Positions 9,678 to 19,904 of a DNA stretch of 64,000 nt are shown piece after piece. The stretch comes from Pseudomonas sp. AB6. GTDB taxonomy: Bacteria; Pseudomonadota; Gammaproteobacteria; Pseudomonadales; Pseudomonadaceae. Location of the stretch: positions 1,985,501 through 2,049,500 of the forward strand of contig NZ_JAVIWJ010000001.1 in the NCBI RefSeq assembly GCF_034314105.1, in the 5' to 3' direction. Position 1 is the stretch's first letter. Every line of letters begins with the position of its first letter. Position numbers and translations under genes: made by a program. The notes under the pieces are model-generated. The model ran no database searches. It was given only the letters and a program-made list of their open reading frames with translations, and was not told the DNA's origin.

Positions 9678-10107
9678 CCTGTCCTCTCTTGTTTGGCAAA
9701 AGGGCGCACTAAGCGTTATCGACCTCGCGGACCCTATCAATAGATCGCCTGCCTACGACGCGAAGCATTTTGCTACCGCGGCGGGAATAAAGTTTTTTTG
9801 GCGATACAGAGAGGTTTTAGCAGGAAGCGTGCCAGCTCAAATTACTCAAGCGGGGATGAGTTTTATAAGAGTTGCCACGGCGTCGGGGAGTGGCTGGGCG
9901 TCGGAATTGACGCCCTCCCGAACGAATTGGGCCCTACAGAGAATCACTAAACCCTGTAGGAGTTGCCGAAGGCGACGATAAGGTCGGCACGACCTTCAGC
10001 GGTATCACTAAAGCAACCCTTACCCGGTCGAATCGCAGCCTTCGGCAGCGCCTGCAGACTTATGTTTTTGATCCATAAGTTATGCACGTTTTGACAAACT
10101 ATCGGAA
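9678..10107. other. 430-bp intergenic gap containing a REP pair
   Basis: No gene is seen here. The half nearest rfbF presumably holds its promoter, but no convincing sigma-70, sigma-54 or sigma-28 match was found. The part nearest the large glycosyltransferase gene contains the inverted REP pair listed separately. The gap separates the 1194-residue glycosyltransferase gene from the rfb/pse genes, so the island may be two transcription units. Confidence 0.6.
9953..10057. repeat. REP-like inverted repeat pair
   Basis: The left arm CTGTAGGAGTTGCCGAAGGC (from 9953) and the reverse complement of the right arm ending at 10057 (CTGCAGGCGCTGCCGAAGGC) match at 16 of 20 positions. They form a large imperfect hairpin of the kind dispersed between pseudomonad genes. 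The CTGCCGAAGGCT core recurs at 38304-38356. Confidence 0.7.
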
Positions 10108-13100
10108 TTAATCTGCAATCCAACCGTTTACCCACTGCTGCAAATTATCGCCACGCAACATGTAGTCCCGAAGAACGACTTCGCGCAAGTCATCACCCAT
10201 GCGGTAGCTGGCATCGGGATCGGACAAATGCATTCGGATAGCCTGCAGCCATTCATCCGTAGTGTTTGTGATGATCCGCGTGCACGGCATATATCCCTGA
10301 TAGGCTTGGGTGTTAGTGCAAATCACCGGAAAACCGCACGCGCCGTACTCCAACAGCCGCAAGTTGCTCTTACAATCGTTGAAGATATGGAACTCCAACG
10401 GAGCCAGCGCAAGGTCCAAGTTCAAACTTGCCAACTTCGCCGGGTACTGATCCATACCCACAATCGGATGAAACTCGTGAAGATAAGGCCGTAGTTCTTT
10501 CGGGCACATACCAAAAAACACCCATTCGACCTCGTCCGCCAACTCCCGGATAACCTCAGCAATGATCTCCAAATCACCCGTGTGACTGGTGCCACCGCCC
10601 CAACCAATCCGTGGTTTTTTTGACGTCCGGCGATTGCCGCGCAAATTACTCCACAACCGGGGGGCCAACATGTTGGGCACCACTCGAATGTCCGAGTGCA
10701 TGCTAGACAGTACGTCGCCCAATGCCGCTGTGGAAACAACCACCCGATCGCAATTGACAATACCGCGACGCAGCACCTCGGTCATGTCCGCTGCGGAAGG
10801 GGCGTTTCGCATGTGTCCATTTTTCGCCGGGACCTCAATGACGTTGTCATCGAGTTCATAAATACGCCGGGTATTGAAATGCGTCTTCATCGACGCAATT
10901 TGCAAAATCCCGCCGTGAAAATACCGCCCTTGAAAGACCGCCACGTCAGGTGATCGACGTTCGATCTCGACCAGCGTAGGCCACTCATAAGATATCTGCC
11001 CAACGACCCTGCCTGTCGCCTCCAACCCAAGAAAAGGCTCGCTCATGCGGTAATGCCCAACCGCCGAGGAGTTGATCGGCAAAATCAATAGTTCTGGCAA
11101 GCTCGATGAGGTAAATGGACTCCAGCCGGTTCTCAAGCCGGGTTCCAGTCGATAACTGCTACCGTTCATTGAAAAGTTCGGGTTGTAGGCGGGGTCATAG
11201 GCGACCAGCGCTAATCGACGATCAAGAAAGGTGGCTTGCTCCAACTCCCGACGATCAAACTGAGCCTGGGTCGGATTCGCGCCACGGCGGCTACCGAGAG
11301 CCAATTGCACTTCAGGGGTCCACACCACCAAGTAACCGGCCTCACGCACCCGCAAGCATAAATCGATTTCGTCGAAAATTTGGCTGTATTCGGTGTCGTC
11401 CAGTCCGCCAATGCTTTCGAACACGTCCCGGCGCACCATCAGACAATCAGAACCCACCGCACTCAGGTTTTGCGGTATTTGCAGACGGTGCATATAGCCG
11501 TTTGCATTCATGTTTTCGCCGTAAAACTGATAACCCGCCGTACCGTCCAGGCCAAGAATAATGCCCGCCTGTAAAACCAGCCCTTGGGGGTTGAACACTT
11601 TAGGGCCGACGATTCCGACCTCGGGACGTTGGGCGTGACTGAGCAGACCGTCTAACCATTCAGGCTGAGTGATGACCGTGTAGGTATTGAGGATCAGCAG
11701 GTACTCACCCCGAGCATGCACGGCACCGAAATTACGCAACGTAGGAACACAGGCGGCCTCGGGATGATCAAGGATGCGCAACGTGCCCGAGGACATTTTC
11801 GCCATGCCACTCAGCCACTCACGGGCCTCAGTGCTAACGCTACCGTTGTCGACAATCAATACTTCGAAATGGGTATAGGCGGTTTTTTCCAGAAGCGTTT
11901 CGATGCAACGCTGCAGCGCAAAAAGCTGATCCTTGTGCAGGATAATGATCGACACCAAAGGTCGTTCGGCGTGCTGGTACGTTATTTTATTAACGGACAA
12001 CTCAACGCCCAACTGAATGTGGTGGTCAATGCCTGAGCGCTGTAAGTGAGCACCCACCACCCGTAGATTTTGCATAACGACTTCTGGCAATGCCAGCCAC
12101 TGGGAGAAGCTTAACTGCGATTCCAGCACAATCTCGGCAATGTGGTGAACCGAAGTCTCACCTTGTTGTTCATACAATCGCCAGACCAAGTCATGTGGCG
12201 CCAACTCCCCGTAGTTTGAATCGAACCCACCGAGTGCCAGGTAACTCTCGCGCTGGAAGGCCACACACCGCCCGATATACGGATAGCTGCGCAGAAAGTC
12301 GAGGTTGAAGTCAGGCTTGAATACCGGCTCTGCCGACTCTCCATCACGCAATGCACCTTCGTCAGTGTAAAAACAGCGTGCGGTGTCGTTATTGACGATA
12401 CGGTCCGCCAACATCAACAGCGCCGACTCGACCAGGCGGTCACCCGCACGCAGCATATAGAACCATTCGGCACCGTCGAGTTGCGCCAGCAGCTCATCGA
12501 TTTGCGCTATCCAATCGTCCTGCAGCGGCAACGTGCAGACCTTCCCCTCCAAGGCGGTTTCTGTGCAGCTCGCGGATAAAACCAACACCAAATCCGCTGC
12601 ATAAAGCTGCGTGGCAATACTCTGTAGGGTCATGGCAAGACCGGCACGACTGCCTTTCTCGTCAACGATGATCGGGACGATTTTAGGTCTCTGCTGCCAA
12701 TGCGTCAGCGTGATCGGTAGCAACTGTCGCTGCCCTACCGATATGGATTTATACGCCAGCCATTCCGCATAGAACTCAGCGAAGCTTTCACTGTAACTAC
12801 CAACCTTTCCTTGCATGCTGCCCTGTCGCGTGCCCAGGGAACGCATGGTGGCGTGCTCATGCCACGTAATTGGCACTTCATTGGCCGCCGTCAATGGCAC
12901 ATAACGAACATAGCCTTGGGCCGGAGGTAACTCGCCGCCACGGGCCTCTAAAAATTCTATTGCCAGTGGAATCTCGTCCGCCATGGCATCAATCATTAAT
13001 TGCTGGCGGCTCAACCGATCGTTATGAAGCCGCTCAATAATGAGCACACTTGTAAGGGCGACCATGTTGCCGCGGCGCATCAAACAGCTGTACAGCATCA

Positions 13101-13692
13101 GATCGAGCAAAGCGACGAACTGGTTACCTTCGGCCAATGTCGGCAGGTATTCCTGCACGACCGAGCTGCGCATCAACGCACTGCTCAAGCCACCAAGGAA
13201 GTTGTTCGGGAAATGCTGGAGCACACCAAGCACGTCCTCGCCGTTAAACAGGCTATCGACGTGAGAAAGCGGAATATTACCAATGCGATCCGGCAATTGA
13301 ACGTCATCCGCGTCCCAAAAATAACGCTGACCCAACACCAAATTAATATTTTTGTAGCCGGTGAAACCCTTCATCTGCGATTCAAGACACAGCGGAAACA
13401 ACTGATCGTCATCGCATAGAAACTTGATGAACTCACCCGTGGCTTCACTCAGGCATTTAAGCAAGTTAGCGGCAAAACCCAGGCGTTGCGGGTTTTTGAT
13501 ATAACGAACCGGCACAGTGCTGAATCCAGAGAACGAGTCAACCACCACCTTAATCCCATCCGTGCGGCAATCGTCACAAATCACAACCTCGTAATTCGAG
13601 TACGTTTGATTCAATGCACTGTGCAATGTCCGCTGAAAAAACCGTGGGTTATAGGCGGGAATCACAATACTGACGAGGGGAAGTGGTTTCAC
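10108..13692 (-). CDS. Giant four-domain glycosyltransferase (GT2-GT2-GT2-GT4-like)
   Basis: A 1194-residue protein. Domain 1 (residues 1-250) is GT2: PLVSIVIPAYNPRFF then VICDDC and FLCDDDQ. Domain 2 is a degenerate GT2. Domain 3, near residue 590, starts PLVSIIILHKDQ then VLIVDNGS and ends DPAYNPNFSMNG. The C-terminal 330 residues are GT-B/GT4-like (RIGWGGGTSHTGDLEII, later LRLLEYGACGFPVICT). Domains 2-3 are paralogous to the 976-residue glycosyltransferase of this island. Located immediately after flgL, where flagellin glycosyltransferases (fgt1/fgt2) sit in several pseudomonads. Flagellin is the likely acceptor, but lipopolysaccharide cannot be excluded. Confidence 0.85.
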   Translation of the reverse strand: MKPLPLVSIVIPAYNPRFFQRTLHSALNQTYSNYEVVICDDCRTDGIKVVVDSFSGFSTVPVRYIKNPQRLGFAANLLKCLSEATGEFIKFLCDDDQLFPLCLESQMKGFTGYKNINLVLGQRYFWDADDVQLPDRIGNIPLSHVDSLFNGEDVLGVLQHFPNNFLGGLSSALMRSSVVQEYLPTLAEGNQFVALLDLMLYSCLMRRGNMVALTSVLIIERLHNDRLSRQQLMIDAMADEIPLAIEFLEARGGELPPAQGYVRYVPLTAANEVPITWHEHATMRSLGTRQGSMQGKVGSYSESFAEFYAEWLAYKSISVGQRQLLPITLTHWQQRPKIVPIIVDEKGSRAGLAMTLQSIATQLYAADLVLVLSASCTETALEGKVCTLPLQDDWIAQIDELLAQLDGAEWFYMLRAGDRLVESALLMLADRIVNNDTARCFYTDEGALRDGESAEPVFKPDFNLDFLRSYPYIGRCVAFQRESYLALGGFDSNYGELAPHDLVWRLYEQQGETSVHHIAEIVLESQLSFSQWLALPEVVMQNLRVVGAHLQRSGIDHHIQLGVELSVNKITYQHAERPLVSIIILHKDQLFALQRCIETLLEKTAYTHFEVLIVDNGSVSTEAREWLSGMAKMSSGTLRILDHPEAACVPTLRNFGAVHARGEYLLILNTYTVITQPEWLDGLLSHAQRPEVGIVGPKVFNPQGLVLQAGIILGLDGTAGYQFYGENMNANGYMHRLQIPQNLSAVGSDCLMVRRDVFESIGGLDDTEYSQIFDEIDLCLRVREAGYLVVWTPEVQLALGSRRGANPTQAQFDRRELEQATFLDRRLALVAYDPAYNPNFSMNGSSYRLEPGLRTGWSPFTSSSLPELLILPINSSAVGHYRMSEPFLGLEATGRVVGQISYEWPTLVEIERRSPDVAVFQGRYFHGGILQIASMKTHFNTRRIYELDDNVIEVPAKNGHMRNAPSAADMTEVLRRGIVNCDRVVVSTAALGDVLSSMHSDIRVVPNMLAPRLWSNLRGNRRTSKKPRIGWGGGTSHTGDLEIIAEVIRELADEVEWVFFGMCPKELRPYLHEFHPIVGMDQYPAKLASLNLDLALAPLEFHIFNDCKSNLRLLEYGACGFPVICTNTQAYQGYMPCTRIITNTTDEWLQAIRMHLSDPDASYRMGDDLREVVLRDYMLRGDNLQQWVNGWIAD

Positions 13693-13797
13693 GGCGAGAA
13701 CTCATAAGCGGCGGGCGCCGCACTTGATCAGCGAGCGCCCTGAACCAATGGATAATGATGACCTGCCTAGTAGCCGGTCGTTACGTTGAGCGAGCGT

Positions 13798-15329
13798 TTA
13801 GACCTTGTTGAACAGACCCAACTGAGAGATTTTGCTGAAGGCCAATTGCGCTGCCGACAACATAGTGGTCTGCAAGGTCAAACGGGTGATAGCCTCAACC
13901 GGATCCGAATCACGAATCGCGCCTTGGGCGATTGTGTTGCCTATAACCAAGGTGTCATTGGTAGAACTTTGGTTTGTTAGAATTTTTTGCCGCGCGCCGG
14001 AGTTACTGACGGCACTTGATAGCAATGTGTTGGCTGTCGCCAAGTTACCAATGGCCGAGTCCATTGACGCGCTCAGCTTTTGCTGAGCAATGGGGTTGCC
14101 GTCGGATGGGACGGCCAATGCAGCCGCCGCAGCCACCAAGGTGTTCAGGATGTTTTGCGATTGATGGGTATTGGCCTGAACCGAAAAAGTGTCAGACGCC
14201 GCCGGAGCACCGCTGAGGTTGAAGGTAATCCCGGACGCCGTGGCCGTGATAGTGGTAACAGGCGGCGAACCTGCGCTGGTCGAAGTGACGGTGCCACTTG
14301 AAACAGCCTTGCTAGTGCCGGTCATGGGTGCGGCATACAAATCGAATTGGGTGGCGCTGGTGAATTTGAGGACCGCTCCGCCAGGTGGAAAGCTGCTGTT
14401 ATAAGCGCTGGCGCTGGTCTGAGTCGCACTGGTGATGACTGAAGTCGAGGTGTTGCCAGGGCTGCGTGGTTGTCCGCCGCGCTCAGGTTGGCGTTGAGAT
14501 TAATTTCAAGCCCACGAAAACCGATGCTTTGGGTGGCCGAACTCGTGGAGCTAAACATACCGTTTCCGCTGGTTTCCGACGTGACGTCGAGGCCAGCACT
14601 ATCGGCGACGGTGTACTGCGTACTACTAAGGAAGCTGATTTTGTATGGCTGACCACTCGTAAACGCCGAATTGAAAGTCACACTGTTCGTCACCTGACCG
14701 GCAGACAGGTTCAACCGACCGTCGTCTGGCGTAGGTGACGTCAAAGTGGTGGCTGTACGGACGGTATTAGTCGCCTGTTCGAATGCCGCCCAACCGGTGG
14801 TGTTGGTAGTAATCGACAAGTTGTCGCCGATCGGCACGCTATTGGAGGTTTGGTCGCCGTGGTAACTATAAGTACCGTCTGCGTTTTGGGAATAGGGCGG
14901 CGTCGGTGACTTTGAACCAGAAAATATGTACTGCCCGTTGGCATCCTGGCTGTTCATCAATGACAAGACCTGTGCCTGGATCTGGGTCAGCTCTTCGGAG
15001 TTAGCCTTGCGGTCGTCGTTGGTATACGTGCCATTAGCACCTGACAGGACCAACTCTTGTGCCCTCGCCACTGCAGTTTGAATGCCTTCCATTGCTGATT
15101 GCGACTGAACCATTGTCGCGTTGGCCGCCGTCATGTTGGACGTATACTGACCGAGCAACGAACTCTGTTGACCCAGTTGAAGTAAGCGTGTCGCCCCCGC
15201 CGGATCATCAGCGGCCGTATTGAGCTTTACTTGGCTGCTGACTTCCTGGCCAGTGGTAAGCGTGTTGCTGTAGATGCGCTGATAGTTAGCCGCACTCGCG
15301 TCGTAAAACTGACCAGTAGAAATACGCAT
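13798..15329 (-). pseudogene. flgL: Flagellar hook-filament junction protein FlgL, frameshifted
   Basis: FlgL (HAP3) joins hook to filament. The 5' part (15329 to about 14475) reads MRISTGQFYDASAANYQRIYS, a standard FlgL N-terminus, through GLEINLNANLSAADN. The rest continues in another frame, beginning near PRSPGNTSTS, through KFTSATQFDLYAAP to the C-terminal helix ending QLALSKISQLGLFNKV-like at 13798. Switching frames between about 14460 and 14490 would restore a protein of roughly 509 residues. No homopolymer longer than three bases is at the junction. It is either a true mutation, a small deletion or a sequence error. It is the last gene of the flgFGHIJKL run. Confidence 0.85.
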
Positions 15330-15344
15330 GATGTGTACGACCCC

Positions 15345-17399
15345 TTAGAGAGCATTGATCAAAGTGGTAAACATCGCTTGTGCAGTCTTGATGATCTGCG
15401 AGGAGGCGGTGTAGTACTGTTGATACTTGACCAGGTTGGCTGTTTCTTCATCAAGGTTGACACCCGAGACCGAGTTCCGAGCAGATTTGGCTTGGGTAAC
15501 GATGGCCGTGGTTGCAGCGCTGTCGCTTTTGGCTTGGGCCGCTTGGGCCCCTACCGCTCCTACCAACTTGCCGTAGGCGTCAGAAAGACTGACGCCGGGG
15601 GCGGAACCCGAGACCCCAATCGTCGGCGTCGACTGCAAGGCCGCGGTCGCTGACGCGTTACGGTTATCGGAAGACCCAGCGGCCGTCATCGACAGGCTGT
15701 AGCTGTCATTGGCAGCGGGTGTACCAGAAATTGTCATTTGAACGGTGAACGTCTTTTGCACCGGGGGTGGGGCAGTCGTGTTGATCGGATTGCCGCTGGC
15801 ATCGATCATCGGTACCGTTAGATTCAAAGTATTGGATTGCCCTGGGACGATGGAGCCGGTGCCAATCGAAGTGCCTTGGGCGTTGAACATCGTGTAATTC
15901 TGAGAACCACTGGCGACGGCACCGAAGACTAACTTGATCGGCGTAGAGTTGGTGATACCTGTGCGCAGATCGGCGCTGCTTGCGGCGTCGTAGATATTCA
16001 GCTGAGTGGTCAAGGTCGGTTGTTGCGAAATCGTTGTGCTGCCTTTGTTGCTGGCGCCCGCCGAAGCCGACAATGGCGCGGCGGCGGCTAGAGCCTGGGG
16101 ATCGGTCATGGTCGTGCTAATGCCGGAGGCGGCATTGCGCGTTGGCGTCACCTTGAAGCTGTCGCCCGCGCTAAACGCCCCGCCGTTTTGCGCGATGGAA
16201 AAACCATCGACAACAAGCGCCGGTTTGGTAGCCAGATCAGAGGAGCCCATAACTTTGCCGTCCGATAGACGTTTAACGTCGTAAGCGGTGGCGCTGGTAA
16301 AAGTGACCTGATAGTCGTTGGCCGTAATTTTGCTAGTGTCGGAAATGGTCACATCGAGGTTGCCCGACGGGGCGCTGTTACCCGACGAGGCGATACTGCG
16401 CTGGCTGATCTGGGCTGCACTGTTAATGCTGCTAAACAAATTCGAACCAAAGGCGCCGTTAAGGTCCAGGCCCTGATTCAATTGACTGTTGACCTTATCG
16501 GAAACCGACAACGCAACACGCCCCAACTCATTCATGGCGGGTGCCAATACGTCACTGCGATAGCGCAACAGGCCGCCAATGCTGCCACCGCTCACTACCG
16601 AGGTCACGTCTGATTTACTTTGCCCGTAGCTTACCGACAAGCTGTACTGGGTTGGATCGGTACTACTTGGTCCTGCTGACAAGGTATTGACACTGGTGCC
16701 ACTGACGAGAGATTGGCCGGTGCCGATAGTGATGTCATAGCTGCCATTGTTGTCGATAACTTTTGCGCCCACCAACGTGTTGAGTTGACGCACAGCTTCG
16801 TTGCGCGAATCAAGCATGGCATTAGGGGTCGAGCCAGTGGCTGATGCTTGGGTAATCTGCTTGTTCAATTGAGCAATAGACGCCGACAACGTGTTGACCT
16901 GAGTCGCGAGGGTAGTCAATTGGCTGTTGATGTCGGTGTTCTGACTGCCCAGCTGCGATGAAATCGAATTAAAGCGGCTGCTTAGAGAACCTGACGTGGT
17001 CAGCAATTGCGAGCGCGCCCCCGCATCGGTGGGGTTGGTCGAGACGGCTTGAAGCTGCGTGAAGAAGGTCTTCAATACACTGGAAACGCCCGTACTGACG
17101 CCCGATAGCAGCGTATCGGTAGAACTGACTTGCCCAAGAAAGGCCGTGGTTTCCGAATCCAGGGCAGTACTGCTTTGCAATTGGCTGTCGAGGTAACTGT
17201 TATAGATTCGGCGAACGTCCATCAGCGTGGTGCCGGTACCGATGTAGCCGAAACCGAGATTCTGCGGTGATGAAGCACCCGTAATAACCTGCTGACGCGA
17301 GTACCCGGCGGTATCAACGTTGGCCATGTTGTTACTGATGGTGTTAAGCGCTGCAGAGTTTGCAGTCAGCCCCGAAAGCCCAATTGAAATCAGTGACAT
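15345..17399 (-). CDS. flgK: Flagellar hook-associated protein 1 FlgK
   Basis: HAP1, the first hook-filament junction protein, exported through the flagellar type III system. 684 residues, the normal length in Pseudomonas. The N-terminal MSLISIGLSGLTANSAALNTISNN is the flagellar rod/hook coiled-coil signature. The matching C-terminal helix reads NLDEETANLVKYQQYYTASSQIIKTAQ. The variable Ser/Thr-rich middle forms the exposed domain. 10 bp downstream of flgJ and 15 bp before flgL, so cotranscribed. Confidence 0.96.
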   Translation of the reverse strand: MSLISIGLSGLTANSAALNTISNNMANVDTAGYSRQQVITGASSPQNLGFGYIGTGTTLMDVRRIYNSYLDSQLQSSTALDSETTAFLGQVSSTDTLLSGVSTGVSSVLKTFFTQLQAVSTNPTDAGARSQLLTTSGSLSSRFNSISSQLGSQNTDINSQLTTLATQVNTLSASIAQLNKQITQASATGSTPNAMLDSRNEAVRQLNTLVGAKVIDNNGSYDITIGTGQSLVSGTSVNTLSAGPSSTDPTQYSLSVSYGQSKSDVTSVVSGGSIGGLLRYRSDVLAPAMNELGRVALSVSDKVNSQLNQGLDLNGAFGSNLFSSINSAAQISQRSIASSGNSAPSGNLDVTISDTSKITANDYQVTFTSATAYDVKRLSDGKVMGSSDLATKPALVVDGFSIAQNGGAFSAGDSFKVTPTRNAASGISTTMTDPQALAAAAPLSASAGASNKGSTTISQQPTLTTQLNIYDAASSADLRTGITNSTPIKLVFGAVASGSQNYTMFNAQGTSIGTGSIVPGQSNTLNLTVPMIDASGNPINTTAPPPVQKTFTVQMTISGTPAANDSYSLSMTAAGSSDNRNASATAALQSTPTIGVSGSAPGVSLSDAYGKLVGAVGAQAAQAKSDSAATTAIVTQAKSARNSVSGVNLDEETANLVKYQQYYTASSQIIKTAQAMFTTLINAL

Positions 17400-17409
17400 G
17401 GTTCAAGCC

Positions 17410-18771
17410 TTATAAAGTCGTGGAAGAGCTCGCGGCGGCGTAGTTCTGGTAACTCTTCATCTGCTTGGCGATTTGCGAAATCTTGCTGGCGTAGTCCGGA
17501 TCCGTGGCATAGCCGGCCTTCTGCAGCTCTTTCACAAACTGTTCAGGGTTATCGGCAGATTTCAGCACACCTTGATAGCGATTATTGTTCTGCAACACCG
17601 TCACCAAATCGTGGAAGCTGTCTGCATAAGAACCGTATGAACGGAAGTCCGCGGTCTCCTTGATCATCTGCCCGTCACGAAACTCGCTGGTGATCGCTCG
17701 CGCTTCTGGACCCTGCCAACCACCTTGGGCCTTGATGCCGAATAAGTTGTGGCTGTTACTGCCGTCCTGCTGACGCATGATTGATTTACCCCAGCCCGTT
17801 TCCAGCGCAGCCTGTGCAACCAGAACCGTAGGATCGACACCGATACGCGCGGCGGCGTCCTTGGCCAACGGCAACATGGTGGCGACGAAAGCATCTTGGC
17901 TGGCAAAGGTTTTGCTGCTGGGTGCCAGAGGTGGCTGGGCCATCGAGCGACCCAAAATCTGCATCGCGCTCCCGGACGTCGTAAGCGCTGGGTTTTGAGT
18001 CCAATCACCATTGCTGAAGTAGGCGGCACCGCTGCGCACCACTGCAGTCGTAGAACCGCTAATCGCACTGCCCGCTCCTGCTTGGCTGAGGGCCGCCGAG
18101 GTTGTCGGAACAATGCCAGCCAGCAGGCGATCGGCAAGGCTGCTGGGCAATGCCAGTCGACGGGCATTGAGCTTTGCAACGTCGTTATGCGGGCTCGCGC
18201 TGGAGGAGGCCGAAGCTGCCGCCAATCGGTGATCCGCCGCCACCGAGCGCGTCGCCCACAATGGTCGTTGAGTAATTTTCAGCGCCAGACCAGTGACGTT
18301 GACAGCGTCAGCATCCGAATCGGTCTTGTCAGCCAAAATGCTCACATCGGGATGAAGCAGGTTCGAGCGTTTCAAGTCGGTATGTTTGCCCGCCAATGCC
18401 GTCAGATTGCCAACGGTGTTCGATGGGGCTGTTTCAGAATCCTTGATTTTTGACAACTGCCTCATCAACACGTCTTGCAGACCAATGCCACCGCCCTGCC
18501 GGGACATGGTGACCGACAGTTGTTGGTCGTACATTTCTTGGTACTGACGCATTTCCGAGGTATTCATCGGATTGTCTTTGGCCAGCACCTGATTGGCCGA
18601 GCGCATGGACTTGAGCATCTGGCTGACGAACAGCGCCTCAAACTCCTGAGCCACTTTTTTCAGGTTACTGGTACTGTCGCGATCACCGGTTTTTAGGGCA
18701 TTCAGGCGATTAAGGTCAGAGTAAGCACCCGAATCGCTGGCGGTGGGCGCTGCACTGATGGGCAAGTCCAT
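17410..18771 (-). CDS. flgJ: Flagellar rod cap and peptidoglycan hydrolase FlgJ
   Basis: Bifunctional FlgJ, 453 residues: a rod-scaffolding N-terminal domain (LKKVAQEFEALFVSQMLKSMR, residues 37-57) and a C-terminal glucosaminidase domain that opens the cell wall for the rod. The catalytic glutamate is E324 in VAQAALETGWGKSI, followed by NLFGIKA. The roughly 170-residue Ser/Ala-rich linker between the domains makes it longer than the 313-residue E. coli protein. Cotranscribed between flgI (10 bp) and flgK. Confidence 0.95.
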   Translation of the reverse strand: MDLPISAAPTASDSGAYSDLNRLNALKTGDRDSTSNLKKVAQEFEALFVSQMLKSMRSANQVLAKDNPMNTSEMRQYQEMYDQQLSVTMSRQGGGIGLQDVLMRQLSKIKDSETAPSNTVGNLTALAGKHTDLKRSNLLHPDVSILADKTDSDADAVNVTGLALKITQRPLWATRSVAADHRLAAASASSSASPHNDVAKLNARRLALPSSLADRLLAGIVPTTSAALSQAGAGSAISGSTTAVVRSGAAYFSNGDWTQNPALTTSGSAMQILGRSMAQPPLAPSSKTFASQDAFVATMLPLAKDAAARIGVDPTVLVAQAALETGWGKSIMRQQDGSNSHNLFGIKAQGGWQGPEARAITSEFRDGQMIKETADFRSYGSYADSFHDLVTVLQNNNRYQGVLKSADNPEQFVKELQKAGYATDPDYASKISQIAKQMKSYQNYAAASSSTTL

Positions 18772-18781
18772 GCGAAGCTCC

Positions 18782-19891
18782 TTAAATTACAATCAGATCG
18801 GCCTGAAGCGCGCCGGCCTGTTTTAACGCTTCAAGAATGGCCATCAAGTCACCCGGGGCAGCACCCACTTGGTTAACCGCGCGGACGATTTCATCCAGCG
18901 TTGTGCCCGGACCGAACTTGAACATTGGGTGCAGCTCTTGAGCGGCATTAAGTCGAGATCGGGGGACTACCGCCGTCTGCCCACCGGACAACGCGCCAGG
19001 CTGACTGACGATCGGATCTTCAGTAATGGTGACTGTCAAGCTGCCATGGGTAACTGCCGCAGGCGAAACCCGGACGTTCTGACCGATCACGATAGTGCCG
19101 GTACGCGAGTTGATGATGACTTTGGCCGAGGCTTGGCCTGGATCGACTTCCAGGTTTTCCAGCACCGACAAGTATTCAACACGCTGGCTCGGGTCCATGG
19201 GGGCTGTCACTCGCACCGAACCGCCGTCGAGAGCTTGTGCTACGCCAGGGCCGAGCATGTCGTTGATCTTGTCGACCACCCGCTTGGCTGTGGTGAAGTC
19301 AGAACGGTTGAGGTTGAAAGTCAGGCTGTTACCCTGATTGAATCCGCTTGGCACTGACCGCTCGACCGAGGCACCGCCTGGGATACGGCCGGCAGACGGG
19401 ACATTGACTGTGATCTTCGAGCCGTCGCGACCTTCGGCGTCAAAACCACCCACCACCAGGTTGCCTTGGGCAATCGCATAGACATTGCCATCGACACCTT
19501 TCATCGGTGTCATCAGGAGGCTGCCGCCACGTAAGCTTTTCGAGTTACCTATGGACGACACCGTAATGTCGACCATTTGACCGGGCTTGGCGAACGCTGG
19601 CAAATCTGCATACACGGCCACCGCTGCAACGTTCTTCAGCTGCACGGTACCGGCCCCCGCAGGAACCTTGATGCCAAACTGAGCCAGCATGTTGTTGAAA
19701 GTTTGCAAGGTAAAGGGGGTCTGGGTGGTCTGATCGCCAGTGCCGTTGAGGCCAACCACCAAGCCGTAACCGATCAGTTGGTTAGTCCGCACCCCGGAAA
19801 TACTGGCGATATCCTTCAAACGCTCGGCTTGTACGCCAAAGGTGGTGCACGAAAGCAGGACCGCCACCCATAAATGTTTGAAATTGCTCAT
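18782..19891 (-). CDS. flgI: Flagellar P-ring protein FlgI
   Basis: Forms the peptidoglycan-level ring around the rod. 369 residues from the ATG at 19891. The first 22 residues ([22 protein letters not shown]) are a Sec signal peptide and the mature protein begins [20 protein letters not shown], the family signature. The frame is open upstream to 20047, but the signal peptide fixes the start. The end [10 protein letters not shown] is typical. 13 bp after flgH. Confidence 0.96.
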   Translation of the reverse strand: MSNFKHLWVAVLLSCTTFGVQAERLKDIASISGVRTNQLIGYGLVVGLNGTGDQTTQTPFTLQTFNNMLAQFGIKVPAGAGTVQLKNVAAVAVYADLPAFAKPGQMVDITVSSIGNSKSLRGGSLLMTPMKGVDGNVYAIAQGNLVVGGFDAEGRDGSKITVNVPSAGRIPGGASVERSVPSGFNQGNSLTFNLNRSDFTTAKRVVDKINDMLGPGVAQALDGGSVRVTAPMDPSQRVEYLSVLENLEVDPGQASAKVIINSRTGTIVIGQNVRVSPAAVTHGSLTVTITEDPIVSQPGALSGGQTAVVPRSRLNAAQELHPMFKFGPGTTLDEIVRAVNQVGAAPGDLMAILEALKQAGALQADLIVI

Positions 19892-19904
19892 GTCTATCCC
19901 GCTA

